NCBI GenBank assembly: GCA_900066355.1
Contig: FMEL01000010.1
Coordinates: 83,697-147,696 of the forward strand
Origin: an uncultured Ruminococcus sp.
Lineage (GTDB): Bacteria > Bacillota > Clostridia > Lachnospirales > Lachnospiraceae
Length of the DNA stretch: 64,000 nucleotides
Direction of reading: 5' to 3'
Below are positions 17,276 through 25,906 of this stretch, piece after piece. Below the pieces are notes generated by a model. It was not told the origin of the DNA. It did not search any database and saw nothing but the letters and a program-made list of their open reading frames with translations. Position 1 is the stretch's first letter. Each line of letters opens with the position of its first letter. The translations under genes were made by a program, and so were the position numbers.

Positions 17276-18580
17276 TTATTTTTCCAGAGTTTCTATTCTC
17301 ATTTTTACATCTGTCTCTATTTCTTTGCCCAGATCATACACGGCATTGGTAATCACCGCTTCACCATCGTTCACAAAAACACTGATCTGGTTCGGATTCA
17401 CATATACTTCGATTTCAAATCCTTTCATCTCCGGTGTCTCAAATTTCACTCTGTGATTCGGATATTTTCCAAAAAGGCAGCTTCTGTCAGTACAGATTTT
17501 ATCCCCTTTTCTGGAAATCACATATCCTCCGACATCTACTTTATCCCCATCCTCCAGGGAAAATCTCAGACGATATCCACTTTCGTCCGCCTCAGATGGT
17601 GCGGAGATTTCTTTTGTATATGCCGCCTGAACATTCGGATGAACGCGAAAATAGATATGATTTTTTTTTACTTCTACAACACGTGGAATACACATCATTC
17701 CCTGCCATTTCCCATCCACCGGTTCCGGCATACGAAGCCACGCAGTCAGGATTCTTCTTCCCTCCTCATCGAGGGTGCTCTGTGGTGCATAAAGGTCTGT
17801 TCCATAATCCAGAAACTGATATTCTTCCGGCAGTTCCATCGCACAGGTTTCTTTATCAAATTTCACCTGCATACAGACGGTCTGTGCATCCTCTGCTTTT
17901 CCATCTTTAAATAACTGCATCGGTGAAAAGATTACTACCTGCCTGTTATCTACTTCAAAATAATCCGGACATTCCCACATCCAGCCGAAGTTTTCTCTGG
18001 TTACAGAATTCGCAAATTTCCATTCTTCTCCATCTGTACTTGTAAAGAACAAAAGTTTTCCCTGTTTGTCTTCAATGGTGCTTCCAAGTACCATGTACCA
18101 TCTCTCACCGTCTTTCCAGACTTTCGGGTCTCTTGTGTGACGTGCATCTCCGATCCCCTCATCATGAATGACTGGAATCACCGTCTTTTTGTCTTTAATA
18201 TTATCAAAATGCAAGCCATCTTCTGAAGTTATCTTAAGCTGTGCGGAAACAAAATGTTCATCCACACACAAATTGATATCCTCTGGATTTTCTGTAAGAT
18301 AATTCACACCGGTATAATACAGCTGCATTTTGCCATCTTCTTCAATGGCGCTTCCGGAAAAACATCCACTCCGGTCATCTGTTTTGCTTGGAAACAGTGC
18401 AATCCCCTGTTCTTCCCAGTTCACCAGATCTTTGCTGACAACATGTCCCCAGTGCATCCGTCCCCAGCGCGGCGCATACGGGAAACACTGGTAAAAAAGA
18501 TGATACATACCTTTGTAATATATAAAGCCATTCGGGTCATTCATCCAGTAGTCTTTCGGTTTTACATATATTTTCTGCAT
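17276..18580 (-). CDS. GH32 beta-fructosidase (sucrose-6-P hydrolase/fructan hydrolase family)
   Basis: 434 residues, without a signal peptide. The five-bladed propeller carries the nucleophile in WMNDPNG (residue 14-15 region), the transition-state stabiliser in RDPK and the acid/base in WECPD. The C-terminal beta-sandwich is shortened but ends in the typical ISVFVNDGEAV. The intracellular location implies action on imported fructosides. It lies 14 nt after the HPr-like gene and 5' of the two GH94 genes in one operon. Having fructosidase and beta-glucoside phosphorylases together suggests a mixed substrate or several substrates for one transporter. Confidence 0.88.
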   Translation of the reverse strand: MQKIYVKPKDYWMNDPNGFIYYKGMYHLFYQCFPYAPRWGRMHWGHVVSKDLVNWEEQGIALFPSKTDDRSGCFSGSAIEEDGKMQLYYTGVNYLTENPEDINLCVDEHFVSAQLKITSEDGLHFDNIKDKKTVIPVIHDEGIGDARHTRDPKVWKDGERWYMVLGSTIEDKQGKLLFFTSTDGEEWKFANSVTRENFGWMWECPDYFEVDNRQVVIFSPMQLFKDGKAEDAQTVCMQVKFDKETCAMELPEEYQFLDYGTDLYAPQSTLDEEGRRILTAWLRMPEPVDGKWQGMMCIPRVVEVKKNHIYFRVHPNVQAAYTKEISAPSEADESGYRLRFSLEDGDKVDVGGYVISRKGDKICTDRSCLFGKYPNHRVKFETPEMKGFEIEVYVNPNQISVFVNDGEAVITNAVYDLGKEIETDVKMRIETLEK

Positions 18581-18594
18581 ATTCTGCTCACTTT

Positions 18595-18831
18595 CTATTT
18601 TTCTATGAATGGACTGATTACTTCCATTGCTTTTTCTGCTTCAGTGCCTTCTGCATGAATTCTCAGATCAACCGCTTTGGACAGATCCACGCTGAAAATT
18701 CCCATGATTGATTTTGCATCAATCACATATCTTCCGGACACAATGTCTACATCACAGTCCAGACGCGTCACAGCATTGACAAAATCTTTTACTCTTTCTA
18801 TTGTCCCTAAAAAAATCTTTACTTCTCGCAT
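18595..18831 (-). CDS. HPr-like protein lacking the phosphorylatable histidine
   Basis: 78 residues with the HPr/Crh fold pattern. The His15 motif GLHARPA is replaced by IERVKDFV, so it cannot accept phosphate from PEP through enzyme I. The regulatory serine region is kept (DAKSIMGIFSVDL, Ser41), the site used by HPr kinase in Firmicutes. It is therefore more like Crh than PtsH and may serve in catabolite control of this operon. ATG 18831 is chosen because GGAG lies 11 nt upstream; the in-frame GTG at 18843 overlaps that site. It sits between the ATPase and GH32 genes. Confidence 0.75.
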   Translation of the reverse strand: MREVKIFLGTIERVKDFVNAVTRLDCDVDIVSGRYVIDAKSIMGIFSVDLSKAVDLRIHAEGTEAEKAMEVISPFIEK

Positions 18832-18845
18832 TATCAACGTCACTC

Positions 18846-19940
18846 CTATAAATAATTCATCTCAGTTTCTTTATCAAAGAAATGAATCTTGGATGGCATA
18901 AATACAAATTCAATTTCATCTCCAACCTGGCTGATCTCATATTTAGAAACTCGTGCAACTGCCTGGCAGCCTCCGAACTGGAAGTACAGGTTATTCTCAT
19001 TTCCCATGACTTCTGTATCTGTGATCACAGCTTTCATTTTATTTTCTTTATAAAGTTCCAGGTTGTGTCCATCCATTTTGAGATCTTCTCCACGGATACC
19101 AAGTGTCATCTCGCCTTCTTTACCATTCAGTTTCTTAAGAATAGCTTCCGGAAGCATCAGTTTATTTCCGTCTTCAAATGTTACTTCGTTTCCTTTTAAG
19201 GTAACATCAAAGAAGTTCATCTGCGGGGATCCTATAAATCCCGCAACAAATTTATTTACCGGATGATCATATAATTCCATTGGTTTTCCAACCTGCTGGA
19301 TCACGCCCTCTTTCATGATAACGATACGATCAGCCATAGTCATGGCTTCAACCTGGTCATGTGTAACATAGATCGTCGTTGCACCCATTTCACGATGCAG
19401 CTTGCTGATCTCTGTTCTCATGCTGACACGAAGTTTTGCATCCAGATTGGACAGTGGCTCATCCATCAGAAATACCTTCTGATTTTTTACTATTGCACGT
19501 CCCAGTGCAACCCTCTGTCTCTGACCTCCAGAAAGATTCTTCGGCTTTCTGTAACGGAATTCCTGCAGTCCCAGGATATCAATTGCCCAGTCTACTTTTT
19601 TCTTGATCTGGTCTGCTGGCATCTTCATGTTCTTCAGCCCGTATCCGATATTTTTTTCTACGGTCATATGCGGATACAGGGCATAGTTCTGGAATACCAT
19701 CGCAATACCACGGTCTCTCGGTGCTGTCTCGTTCACTCTTTTGCCGTCAATATACAGATCTCCTTCTGTAATCTCTTCGAATCCGGCAATCATACGAAGT
19801 GTTGTGGATTTTCCACATCCAGACGGTCCTACAAATGCGATAAATTCTTTTTCTTCTATATTAAGATTAAAATCATCTACAGATTTGTGTTCTGCTCCTG
19901 CATATTTTTTTCCGATATGTTTAAATTCTATAAAACTCAT
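18846..19940 (-). CDS. msmK: Sugar ABC transporter ATPase, MsmK/MsmX/UgpC type
   Basis: 364 residues. Walker A GPSGCGKST (about 38-46), Q loop VFQNYALYPHM, signature LSGGQRQR, Walker B KVFLMDEP, switch histidine YVTHDQ, and a C-terminal TOBE/OB region. Such ATPases energise CUT1 importers and often serve several transporters in one cell. Unusually for Firmicutes, this one is encoded inside the operon with its permeases. It follows the permease gene with GGAGGG before the ATG. Confidence 0.93.
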   Translation of the reverse strand: MSFIEFKHIGKKYAGAEHKSVDDFNLNIEEKEFIAFVGPSGCGKSTTLRMIAGFEEITEGDLYIDGKRVNETAPRDRGIAMVFQNYALYPHMTVEKNIGYGLKNMKMPADQIKKKVDWAIDILGLQEFRYRKPKNLSGGQRQRVALGRAIVKNQKVFLMDEPLSNLDAKLRVSMRTEISKLHREMGATTIYVTHDQVEAMTMADRIVIMKEGVIQQVGKPMELYDHPVNKFVAGFIGSPQMNFFDVTLKGNEVTFEDGNKLMLPEAILKKLNGKEGEMTLGIRGEDLKMDGHNLELYKENKMKAVITDTEVMGNENNLYFQFGGCQAVARVSKYEISQVGDEIEFVFMPSKIHFFDKETEMNYL

Positions 19941-19946
19941 AATTCA

Positions 19947-20798
19947 TTAACCCTCCTTGGAACCAGTTGATGTTACACCTTCTACAATCTGTTTGGAGAA
20001 CAGTGCATAAATAATAATAACAGGGATTGTGATCAGTGTGATTACTGCAAGTGTCTGTCCCATTGTTGTATTGTCATTGGATGTTATGGAGTTCAGACCA
20101 ATCTGCGCGGTCAGAAGATCACTGGATGTAAATACAAGTGACGGCCAGAGATAGTCATTCCATACTCCAAGGAATGTAAACACACTGACAGTTGCAACGA
20201 CTGTCTTTGACATTGGCAATACCATGGTAAAGAAATATTTTACCGGACTGCAGAAGTCAAGCTGTGCCGCCTCATAAACATCATCCGGCAGACTTACGAA
20301 AACCTGTCGGAACAGAAAGATATTAAACGGATTCACGATCATTGGAAGTACATATCCAATCACGGTATTCAGTAGTCCTGCTTTTGCAATGATCAGAAAG
20401 TGTATCGTGATAACGGTTTCTGTCGGTACGATCAGAAGCATCATGATGATCAAAAGCCACTGGTCGCGGAATGGAAAGTTAATCTTTGCAAGTGCATAGC
20501 CTGCAAGTCCGTTTACAATAACCCCAAGTACGATCAGCAGTGCCGCATATCCCAGAGTATTAATCATGTAACGAAGGAAATTGGTATCTGTCAGAATCGT
20601 AATATAGTTTTCAAAATAATTTCCATTTAAAGCAGGAGGAATAAATGCTGCTATGGAATTCATATCTGCTGTGATCGCTGCATCTGGTTTAAAGGAGTTT
20701 GCAAGCATCCAGATAACCGGAAACAGGAAGAATACAGAGAGTAGCAGCAAAACAACTGCCAGAACCCAGTTAAATGTTTTTTGCTTTTTTGTTAACAT
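19947..20798 (-). CDS. Sugar ABC transporter permease, MalG type
   Basis: 283 residues with six predicted membrane helices and the cytoplasmic EAA loop EAAQLDFCSPVKYFFTMVLP, which docks to the ATPase. It belongs to the CUT1 family. Its start (GGAGGAG ribosome site) lies 29 nt inside the end of the partner permease gene, so the two are translated together. Confidence 0.92.
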   Translation of the reverse strand: MLTKKQKTFNWVLAVVLLLLSVFFLFPVIWMLANSFKPDAAITADMNSIAAFIPPALNGNYFENYITILTDTNFLRYMINTLGYAALLIVLGVIVNGLAGYALAKINFPFRDQWLLIIMMLLIVPTETVITIHFLIIAKAGLLNTVIGYVLPMIVNPFNIFLFRQVFVSLPDDVYEAAQLDFCSPVKYFFTMVLPMSKTVVATVSVFTFLGVWNDYLWPSLVFTSSDLLTAQIGLNSITSNDNTTMGQTLAVITLITIPVIIIYALFSKQIVEGVTSTGSKEG

Positions 20799-21669
20799 GT
20801 TTTTTCTCCTCCTTTCCTTTGGTCAGTACATTCTGTATGATCGTCAGGATAACAACAAATATTGTAAATACAATTGCCATTGTTGATGCAAGTCCCATCT
20901 CCCAGTTCATTGTGCCGGTTTCATAAATATCATATACAAGTGTGTATGTTGAGTGATCCGGTCCTCCACCTGTCATGACCATCGGCTGTACCAGCATACG
21001 GAACGCACCGATTGTAACAGTGATAAAAACGAAAACGCAGAGAGGTTTCAGTTCCGGAAGTGTAATGTCTTTAAATTTCTGCCATCCACTTGCATGATCC
21101 ATTTCTGCTGCTTCATAAAGTGCCGGATTAATATTCTGGAGTCCACCAAGGAAGATGATCATCTGATATCCGACACCCTGCCATACACTCATAACTGCGA
21201 TGGACGGAAGCGCCTGTTTTGCACTATGGATAAATGGCTGTGCATTGATTCCAATGTGTGCAAGCATTGTATTTAAGATTCCTTCCGGGCTGTAGATGTC
21301 CATCCAGAGTGTGGATACAACTGCCAGAGACATTACAACCGGGATAAAAAATGCTACTTTGAAGTATTTTTTACAATGTGTGACTTTGTTGATTGCAAGT
21401 GCCAGAACAAGTGCTCCGATACACTGGCAAGGAACGATGATAATTACAAATTTCACCGTATTGAAGAAGGATTTTACAAACAGTTCATCCTTAAAAATAT
21501 TAATGTAGTTTTCAAGGCCCACAAAATGTGTCATATCCGGATTCAGCGCAAAGTAATCTGTAAAACTGAATACCAGTGTCAACACCATCGGCAGGAATAA
21601 AAACAGCGTAAGAAGTATCAGTGCCGGGCCAAAGAAAGCCATTCCTAAAATTGATTCTTTTTTCTTCAT
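20770..21669 (-). CDS. Sugar ABC transporter permease, MalF type
   Basis: 299 residues, six membrane helices, EAA loop EAAEMDHASGWQKFKDITLP. It forms the heterodimeric channel with the MalG-type subunit. The start codon overlaps the stop of the binding-protein gene by one base (TAATG), which indicates translational coupling. Its N-terminus (ILGMAFFGPALILLTLFLFL) is the usual first helix; this is the intact form of what the relic at 10744-11097 has lost. Confidence 0.92.
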   Translation of the reverse strand: MKKKESILGMAFFGPALILLTLFLFLPMVLTLVFSFTDYFALNPDMTHFVGLENYINIFKDELFVKSFFNTVKFVIIIVPCQCIGALVLALAINKVTHCKKYFKVAFFIPVVMSLAVVSTLWMDIYSPEGILNTMLAHIGINAQPFIHSAKQALPSIAVMSVWQGVGYQMIIFLGGLQNINPALYEAAEMDHASGWQKFKDITLPELKPLCVFVFITVTIGAFRMLVQPMVMTGGGPDHSTYTLVYDIYETGTMNWEMGLASTMAIVFTIFVVILTIIQNVLTKGKEEKKHVNKKAKNI

Positions 21670-22991
21670 TATTCTCTCGTATAACGTTCCAGTTTCGCGT
21701 TAATCCTTTCTACAGATTTATCCAGTTCTGCCTGCGCATCTTTACCGCCCAGTCCAACACTTTCAAGTGCCTGCTGGAAAGATGTACTTACCTGTGGATA
21801 TACAGGAGTTTTTGGTCTCGGGTGTCCGTATTTACTTAACTGTTGATACAGAGCATTGTAGTTTTCATCTGTCTGGAATATATCAATCTGTTCAAACGCT
21901 TTGTATGTAGACGGAAGTGATTTTGCTTCATTCCAGATTCTTACACCACTTTCCACACCACTCATCCATTTGACCAGTTCTGTTGCACCTTCAATATTGT
22001 CCGTCTCTGAGGATGCTGCAAATGCCCAGGATCCTGTCGGTGTATATCTTTCACCATCCCAGTCATCACCAACTACATATGGTGCAACGCCAAGATTCAC
22101 ATCCGGATAGTTCTCGTAGATTGTGTTGACTTCCCACGCCCCGTCAAATTTGAAAGCTGCTCTTCCACTTTCAAACAGATTCTCTATTGGAGCTTCAGAC
22201 ATGTATTTGTTCTCTACAATCTGGTGGAAATAATTCATGACCTCAACATTCTTCTCCGAATTAAAGTATCCATCCACTGTCAGTCCGTCTTCACTTACCA
22301 GGTTTCCACCATTTGCCCAGATAAATGGGGCATAATAATAAATACTTGTTTCACCTACCGGGAATGTCATGTCGATCGGATAACCATTCTTCTCATCCAT
22401 CAGCGGTTTCAGCTTAGCCAGAATATCCATAAATTCTGATGTCGTCCACGGATGATCTGCATCCGGAACCTCAATTCCGGCTTCTTCCAGAATATCTTTG
22501 TTATAATAAAGCCCTACACTGGATTCCATAACTCCAAGTGCATAAAGCTTATCATTATAAGTACCCTGTTCCAGAATGGATTCCAGATATTCTCCTCTTT
22601 CTTCCTCTGTCAGCTCTGCAAGTGGCTGTATGATCCCGTTCGCTGCATAAGCTGCCACATTCGGTCCGTCCAGGGTAAGCACATCCGGAAGCCCTCCTGA
22701 CAGTACAGAAGAATTTACCTTATCTGAATAACCGCCTCCACTGTCATTTCTCGGAATAAATTCAATATCTGCGAAATATTTACCATTATATTTCTCATTA
22801 AAGCTGTCTACAGATTCCCTGTAAACCTGTCCTTCCGGAGTATCCTCAATACTGTGGACCCAGATTGAAAGATACTGTTCGCCCTCATCATATCCTGCCA
22901 CATCGCCGGGCTTTACTTCTTTTTTCTGACATCCTGTAAGACTGACTGCCATAGCCAGACCGGCAAGAAAAATCAGTTTCGCTTTCTTCAT
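21669..22991 (-). CDS. Sugar ABC transporter substrate-binding lipoprotein (SBP family 1)
   Basis: 440 residues. The signal peptide ends in a lipobox (AVSLTGC), so the mature protein is lipid-anchored at Cys21. The fold is a type I CUT1 binding protein, with GYPIDMTFPVG, FIWANGG, AAFKFDGAWEV and PTGSWAFAASS-type segments shared by oligosaccharide binders. It is the first gene of the operon that includes GH32 and two GH94 genes, so the ligand is probably a short beta-glucoside or fructoside oligosaccharide. Expression should be repressed by the divergent LacI protein. Confidence 0.92.
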   Translation of the reverse strand: MKKAKLIFLAGLAMAVSLTGCQKKEVKPGDVAGYDEGEQYLSIWVHSIEDTPEGQVYRESVDSFNEKYNGKYFADIEFIPRNDSGGGYSDKVNSSVLSGGLPDVLTLDGPNVAAYAANGIIQPLAELTEEERGEYLESILEQGTYNDKLYALGVMESSVGLYYNKDILEEAGIEVPDADHPWTTSEFMDILAKLKPLMDEKNGYPIDMTFPVGETSIYYYAPFIWANGGNLVSEDGLTVDGYFNSEKNVEVMNYFHQIVENKYMSEAPIENLFESGRAAFKFDGAWEVNTIYENYPDVNLGVAPYVVGDDWDGERYTPTGSWAFAASSETDNIEGATELVKWMSGVESGVRIWNEAKSLPSTYKAFEQIDIFQTDENYNALYQQLSKYGHPRPKTPVYPQVSTSFQQALESVGLGGKDAQAELDKSVERINAKLERYTRE

Positions 22992-23022
22992 GTGCTCCTC
23001 CTTTTCCCTGTGCTCGTTCTAC

Positions 23023-23046
23023 GTTACCGGTAAAGTTACCGGTTAC
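23023..23046. promoter_or_regulatory. Tandem LacI-type operators in the early transcribed region
   Basis: Two adjacent near-palindromes, TTACCGGTAA (23024-23033) and TTACCGGTTA (23036-23045), share the central CG of LacI operators. They lie just downstream of the operon's -10 box, where a bound repressor blocks elongation or open complex formation. Confidence 0.75.
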
Positions 23047-23057
23047 TTTATGGTTTG

Positions 23058-23086
23058 ATAATATCACAGCAATGCTATCAAGTCAA
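23058..23086 (-). promoter_or_regulatory. Sigma-A promoter of the GH94/GH32 sugar operon
   Basis: Minus strand TTGACT (23086-23081), 17-nt spacer, TATTAT (23063-23058). The start point falls near 23050, right beside the ACCGGT operators. Confidence 0.8.
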
Positions 23087-23149
23087 CCATCATATGCAAT
23101 TTCATTGCTTTATACAAATTTCATATCTCCACTTTGTAAAGTTTTTACA

Positions 23150-23170
23150 AAACCGGTTACTTAACCGTTT
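23150..23170. promoter_or_regulatory. Third ACCGGT operator near the LacI-family gene
   Basis: AAACCGGTTAC followed by TTAACCGTTT shares the half-site of the operators at 23023-23046 and lies about 120 bp away, on the regulator side. It may support autoregulation or DNA looping. Confidence 0.6.
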
Positions 23171-23284
23171 CTGTTGATTGTTTTCATTGTTCTGTTTTGA
23201 AATTTCTGCTATACTGTTATCATAAAAGTAATTGACTTCTCACTATAACATCGTAAAATTTTATTTTATCGAAAGGAACCTGAT

Positions 23285-24322
23285 ATGGGTAAAAAAAATA
23301 TAACTTTCAGTGACATCGCAAAATATACCGGTTTTTCCAAAACAACCATTTCCAGATATTTTAATAATCCGGATTCTCTTACCCTGGAAAACCAGCAGAT
23401 CATTGCAACTGCTCTTGAAAAATTAAACTATAAGGAAAACAAAGTCGCGAGAATACTTGCGAACGGAAAAACAGAGTTTATAGGAATCATTATTCCGAAC
23501 CTTTATATGCACTACTATTCAGAAATTCTGAATCAGATACTAAAGACCTACGACTCTTTTGGATATAAATTTCTCGTATTCACCGGAGATGACCACGAAT
23601 CAACCGAACGAAAATATATACAGGAACTTCTTGCATACAAAATCGAAGGCATGATCATTCTGAGTCACACAATTCCTTCCATAGAACTTGCTTCTTATAA
23701 TATTCCAATCGTAACGATCGAGCGTGAAGATCAGTATGTGAGCAGTGTCAACACAGACAACTATATGGGTGGTGTACAGGCAACCAGTCTTCTTGCCAAG
23801 ACAGGTGCCGATATCCTGATCCATATCAATGCAGATATTCCCAAGCAGATACCATCCTACGAACGTATTCGGGGATTTTCTGATATCTGCAAGGAATACA
23901 ACATTCCTCATGAAATGCTTCTTACAGATACCGGACATACTTATGATGAAACATCCCGGATCCTCAAAGACCTTCTTGAAACAATCGATACCAAATATAA
24001 AGGGAAAACAAAAGGGATTTTTCTTCCGAACGATACCTTCGCCAACATTATGCTCAACCATCTGATTCAGAAGTATGGCTGCCTGCCTGATGATTACAAG
24101 ATTATTGGGTTCGATGACTCTCCCGTTTCAAGAGAGGCAATCATCCCGATCAGTACTGTCGGACAGCAGATTGACAAAATCGCTTTATCTGCCATGGACA
24201 TTCTGAATAACCAGATTGAAGAACGGCATAAAAGAAAACCAACTCTGTCTGTCGAACCAACGCATAAAATCATACCGCCAATTCTTATTAACCGAAAAAC
24301 AACCCTTCCTGTTGAACACTGA
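23285..24322 (+). CDS. LacI-family transcriptional repressor
   Basis: 345 residues. The N-terminal helix-turn-helix and hinge are present (ITFSDIAKYTGFSKTTISRY, KVARILANGK), followed by a periplasmic-binding-like sensor domain with FIGIIIPNLYMHYYSEIL and IIGFDDSPVS. AAAGGAA lies 8 nt before the ATG. It diverges from the sugar operon and is the obvious reader of the ACCGGT sites in between. The inducer is probably the transported sugar or a breakdown product. The HTH has a lysine-threonine pair at the recognition helix, not the Ser/Thr-Arg of CcpA, so it is not CcpA. Confidence 0.92.
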   Translation: MGKKNITFSDIAKYTGFSKTTISRYFNNPDSLTLENQQIIATALEKLNYKENKVARILANGKTEFIGIIIPNLYMHYYSEILNQILKTYDSFGYKFLVFTGDDHESTERKYIQELLAYKIEGMIILSHTIPSIELASYNIPIVTIEREDQYVSSVNTDNYMGGVQATSLLAKTGADILIHINADIPKQIPSYERIRGFSDICKEYNIPHEMLLTDTGHTYDETSRILKDLLETIDTKYKGKTKGIFLPNDTFANIMLNHLIQKYGCLPDDYKIIGFDDSPVSREAIIPISTVGQQIDKIALSAMDILNNQIEERHKRKPTLSVEPTHKIIPPILINRKTTLPVEH

Positions 24323-24340
24323 ACAACAGGAAGGGTTGTT
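24298..24340. terminator. Bidirectional terminator overlapping the lacI-type stop codon
   Basis: AACAACCCTTCCTGTT and AACAGGAAGGGTTGTT form a 16-bp stem. The last codons and TGA (24320-24322) of the regulator lie in its left arm and loop. T residues follow; the convergent ABC gene at 24360 can use it from the other side. Confidence 0.9.
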
Positions 24341-24359
24341 TTATCTAAACATCTTAACT

Positions 24360-25100
24360 TTATGCATTTCTGAAACGGCTTAAAAATTCTTTTGTCAGTT
24401 CTTTCTGCGGATTTTCAAAGATCTGCTGAGATGTACCTTCTTCTACGATAACTCCATCGCCCATGAAGATCACGTGCTTCGCAACGTCTCTAGCAAATGC
24501 CATCTCATGTGTGACAATAATCATAGTCAGACCGTCTTTTGCAAGCGTCCGCATAACTTCCAGCACCTCTCCGACCATCTGCGGATCCAATGCGGAAGTT
24601 GGCTCATCAAAGAGCAGGACCTCCGGTTCCATCGCAAGTGCTCTCGCGATCGCAACTCTCTGCTTCTGTCCGCCGGAAAGCTGTTTCGGTTTTGCATTAA
24701 TATACGGTGCCATACCAACTTTTTCCAGATACATCATCGCATTTTTGTGCGCTTCTTCTTTGCTCTTTTTCAGGACTTTTTCCTGTCCGACCGTGCAGTT
24801 CTTAAGAACGGTCATATTGTTAAAGAGATTAAAATTCTGAAACACCATACCGACCTTTGAACGGTATTCAGGAACATTTACATGCTTGTCCATGATATTT
24901 GTTCCGTGATAACGGATCTCACCGCAGGATGGCGTCTCCAGAAGATTCATGCAGCGAAGCAGTGTGGATTTACCGGAACCGGATGGTCCTATAATGCAGG
25001 TAACATCCTTTGGTTTTACAGAGAAATCAATATCTTTTAAGATTTCATTATTTCCGAAAGATTTTCCCAGATGCTGTACTTCAAGGATTGTTTCACTCAT
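24360..25100 (-). CDS. Polar amino-acid ABC transporter ATPase, GlnQ-like
   Basis: 246 residues with Walker A GPSGSGKST, Q loop VFQNFNLFNNM, signature LSGGQKQR, Walker B VLLFDEPTSALDP and switch VTHEM. It has the PAAT length without extra C-terminal domain. It overlaps the permease gene by 4 nt (ATGA). Likely role: import of a polar or basic amino acid or cystine; the exact ligand is unknown. Confidence 0.92.
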   Translation of the reverse strand: MSETILEVQHLGKSFGNNEILKDIDFSVKPKDVTCIIGPSGSGKSTLLRCMNLLETPSCGEIRYHGTNIMDKHVNVPEYRSKVGMVFQNFNLFNNMTVLKNCTVGQEKVLKKSKEEAHKNAMMYLEKVGMAPYINAKPKQLSGGQKQRVAIARALAMEPEVLLFDEPTSALDPQMVGEVLEVMRTLAKDGLTMIIVTHEMAFARDVAKHVIFMGDGVIVEEGTSQQIFENPQKELTKEFLSRFRNA

Positions 25101-25891
25101 TCTCTGTCATCCTTCCTTTCTCTGTAAGAATACATACCGCTGGTATGTGTCAGTGTATCCGCTGTAGCCAGATCGTAGTTATCCGGTCCGTCCATCTTGT
25201 GTTCCAGCACACGCAGGATACGGGAACAGGTAAAGGTCATGATGAAGTAAATGATCATCGCAATCGTGAAGGATTCAAAGTATGTATAAAGTGCACCCGC
25301 CACACCTTTGGTCGTATAGAACAGTTCAACTGTACCGATAATGGAAAGTACGCAGGTATCTTTGATGTTGATGATCAGGTTATTGCCGATCTGTGGCATA
25401 ATATTTCGAAGTGCCTGCGGAAGAATTACATTGATCATGGTCTGTACATGTGTCATACCGATTGCTTTTGCACCTTCTGTCTGTCCCGGATCGATTGAAA
25501 GAATTCCTCCGCGGACGGTCTCGGCCATATATGCACCTGTGTTGATCGACACGATAAATATTGCCGCAAACCACATGGACATATTGATATTAAACACAGC
25601 TGCACTACCAAAGTAAATAAACATCGCCTGTGCCATCATCGGAGTTCCACGGAAGAACTCCACATAGCAGGCAAGAATAAATTTCACAATTTTAGTCAAA
25701 ATCTTTTTGGCTGTTGAGTCATTCTTATCAACCGGGATCGTCTGCACGATACCAACCAGAAAACCAATGATGCATCCAAAAAGTGTTCCCACCAGCGCCA
25801 GCCACATGCTGACTCCGGCTCCCTTCGCAAAAGAAGAACCATATTGCTGAAGAAGATAGATGATTCTTCCCCCAAAACTCTCAGGCAGCAT
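25097..25891 (-). CDS. Polar amino-acid ABC transporter permease
   Basis: 264 residues of the HisM/GlnP family, with about five membrane helices. The characteristic FFRGTPMMAQ and EAA-type loop (EGAKAIGMTHVQTMINVILPQA) are present. One permease gene suffices because these form homodimers. GGAGGAG lies upstream of its ATG, 16 nt after the binding-protein stop. Confidence 0.92.
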   Translation of the reverse strand: MLPESFGGRIIYLLQQYGSSFAKGAGVSMWLALVGTLFGCIIGFLVGIVQTIPVDKNDSTAKKILTKIVKFILACYVEFFRGTPMMAQAMFIYFGSAAVFNINMSMWFAAIFIVSINTGAYMAETVRGGILSIDPGQTEGAKAIGMTHVQTMINVILPQALRNIMPQIGNNLIINIKDTCVLSIIGTVELFYTTKGVAGALYTYFESFTIAMIIYFIMTFTCSRILRVLEHKMDGPDNYDLATADTLTHTSGMYSYRERKDDRE

Positions 25892-25906
25892 TTTGCTCCT
25901 CCTTTA

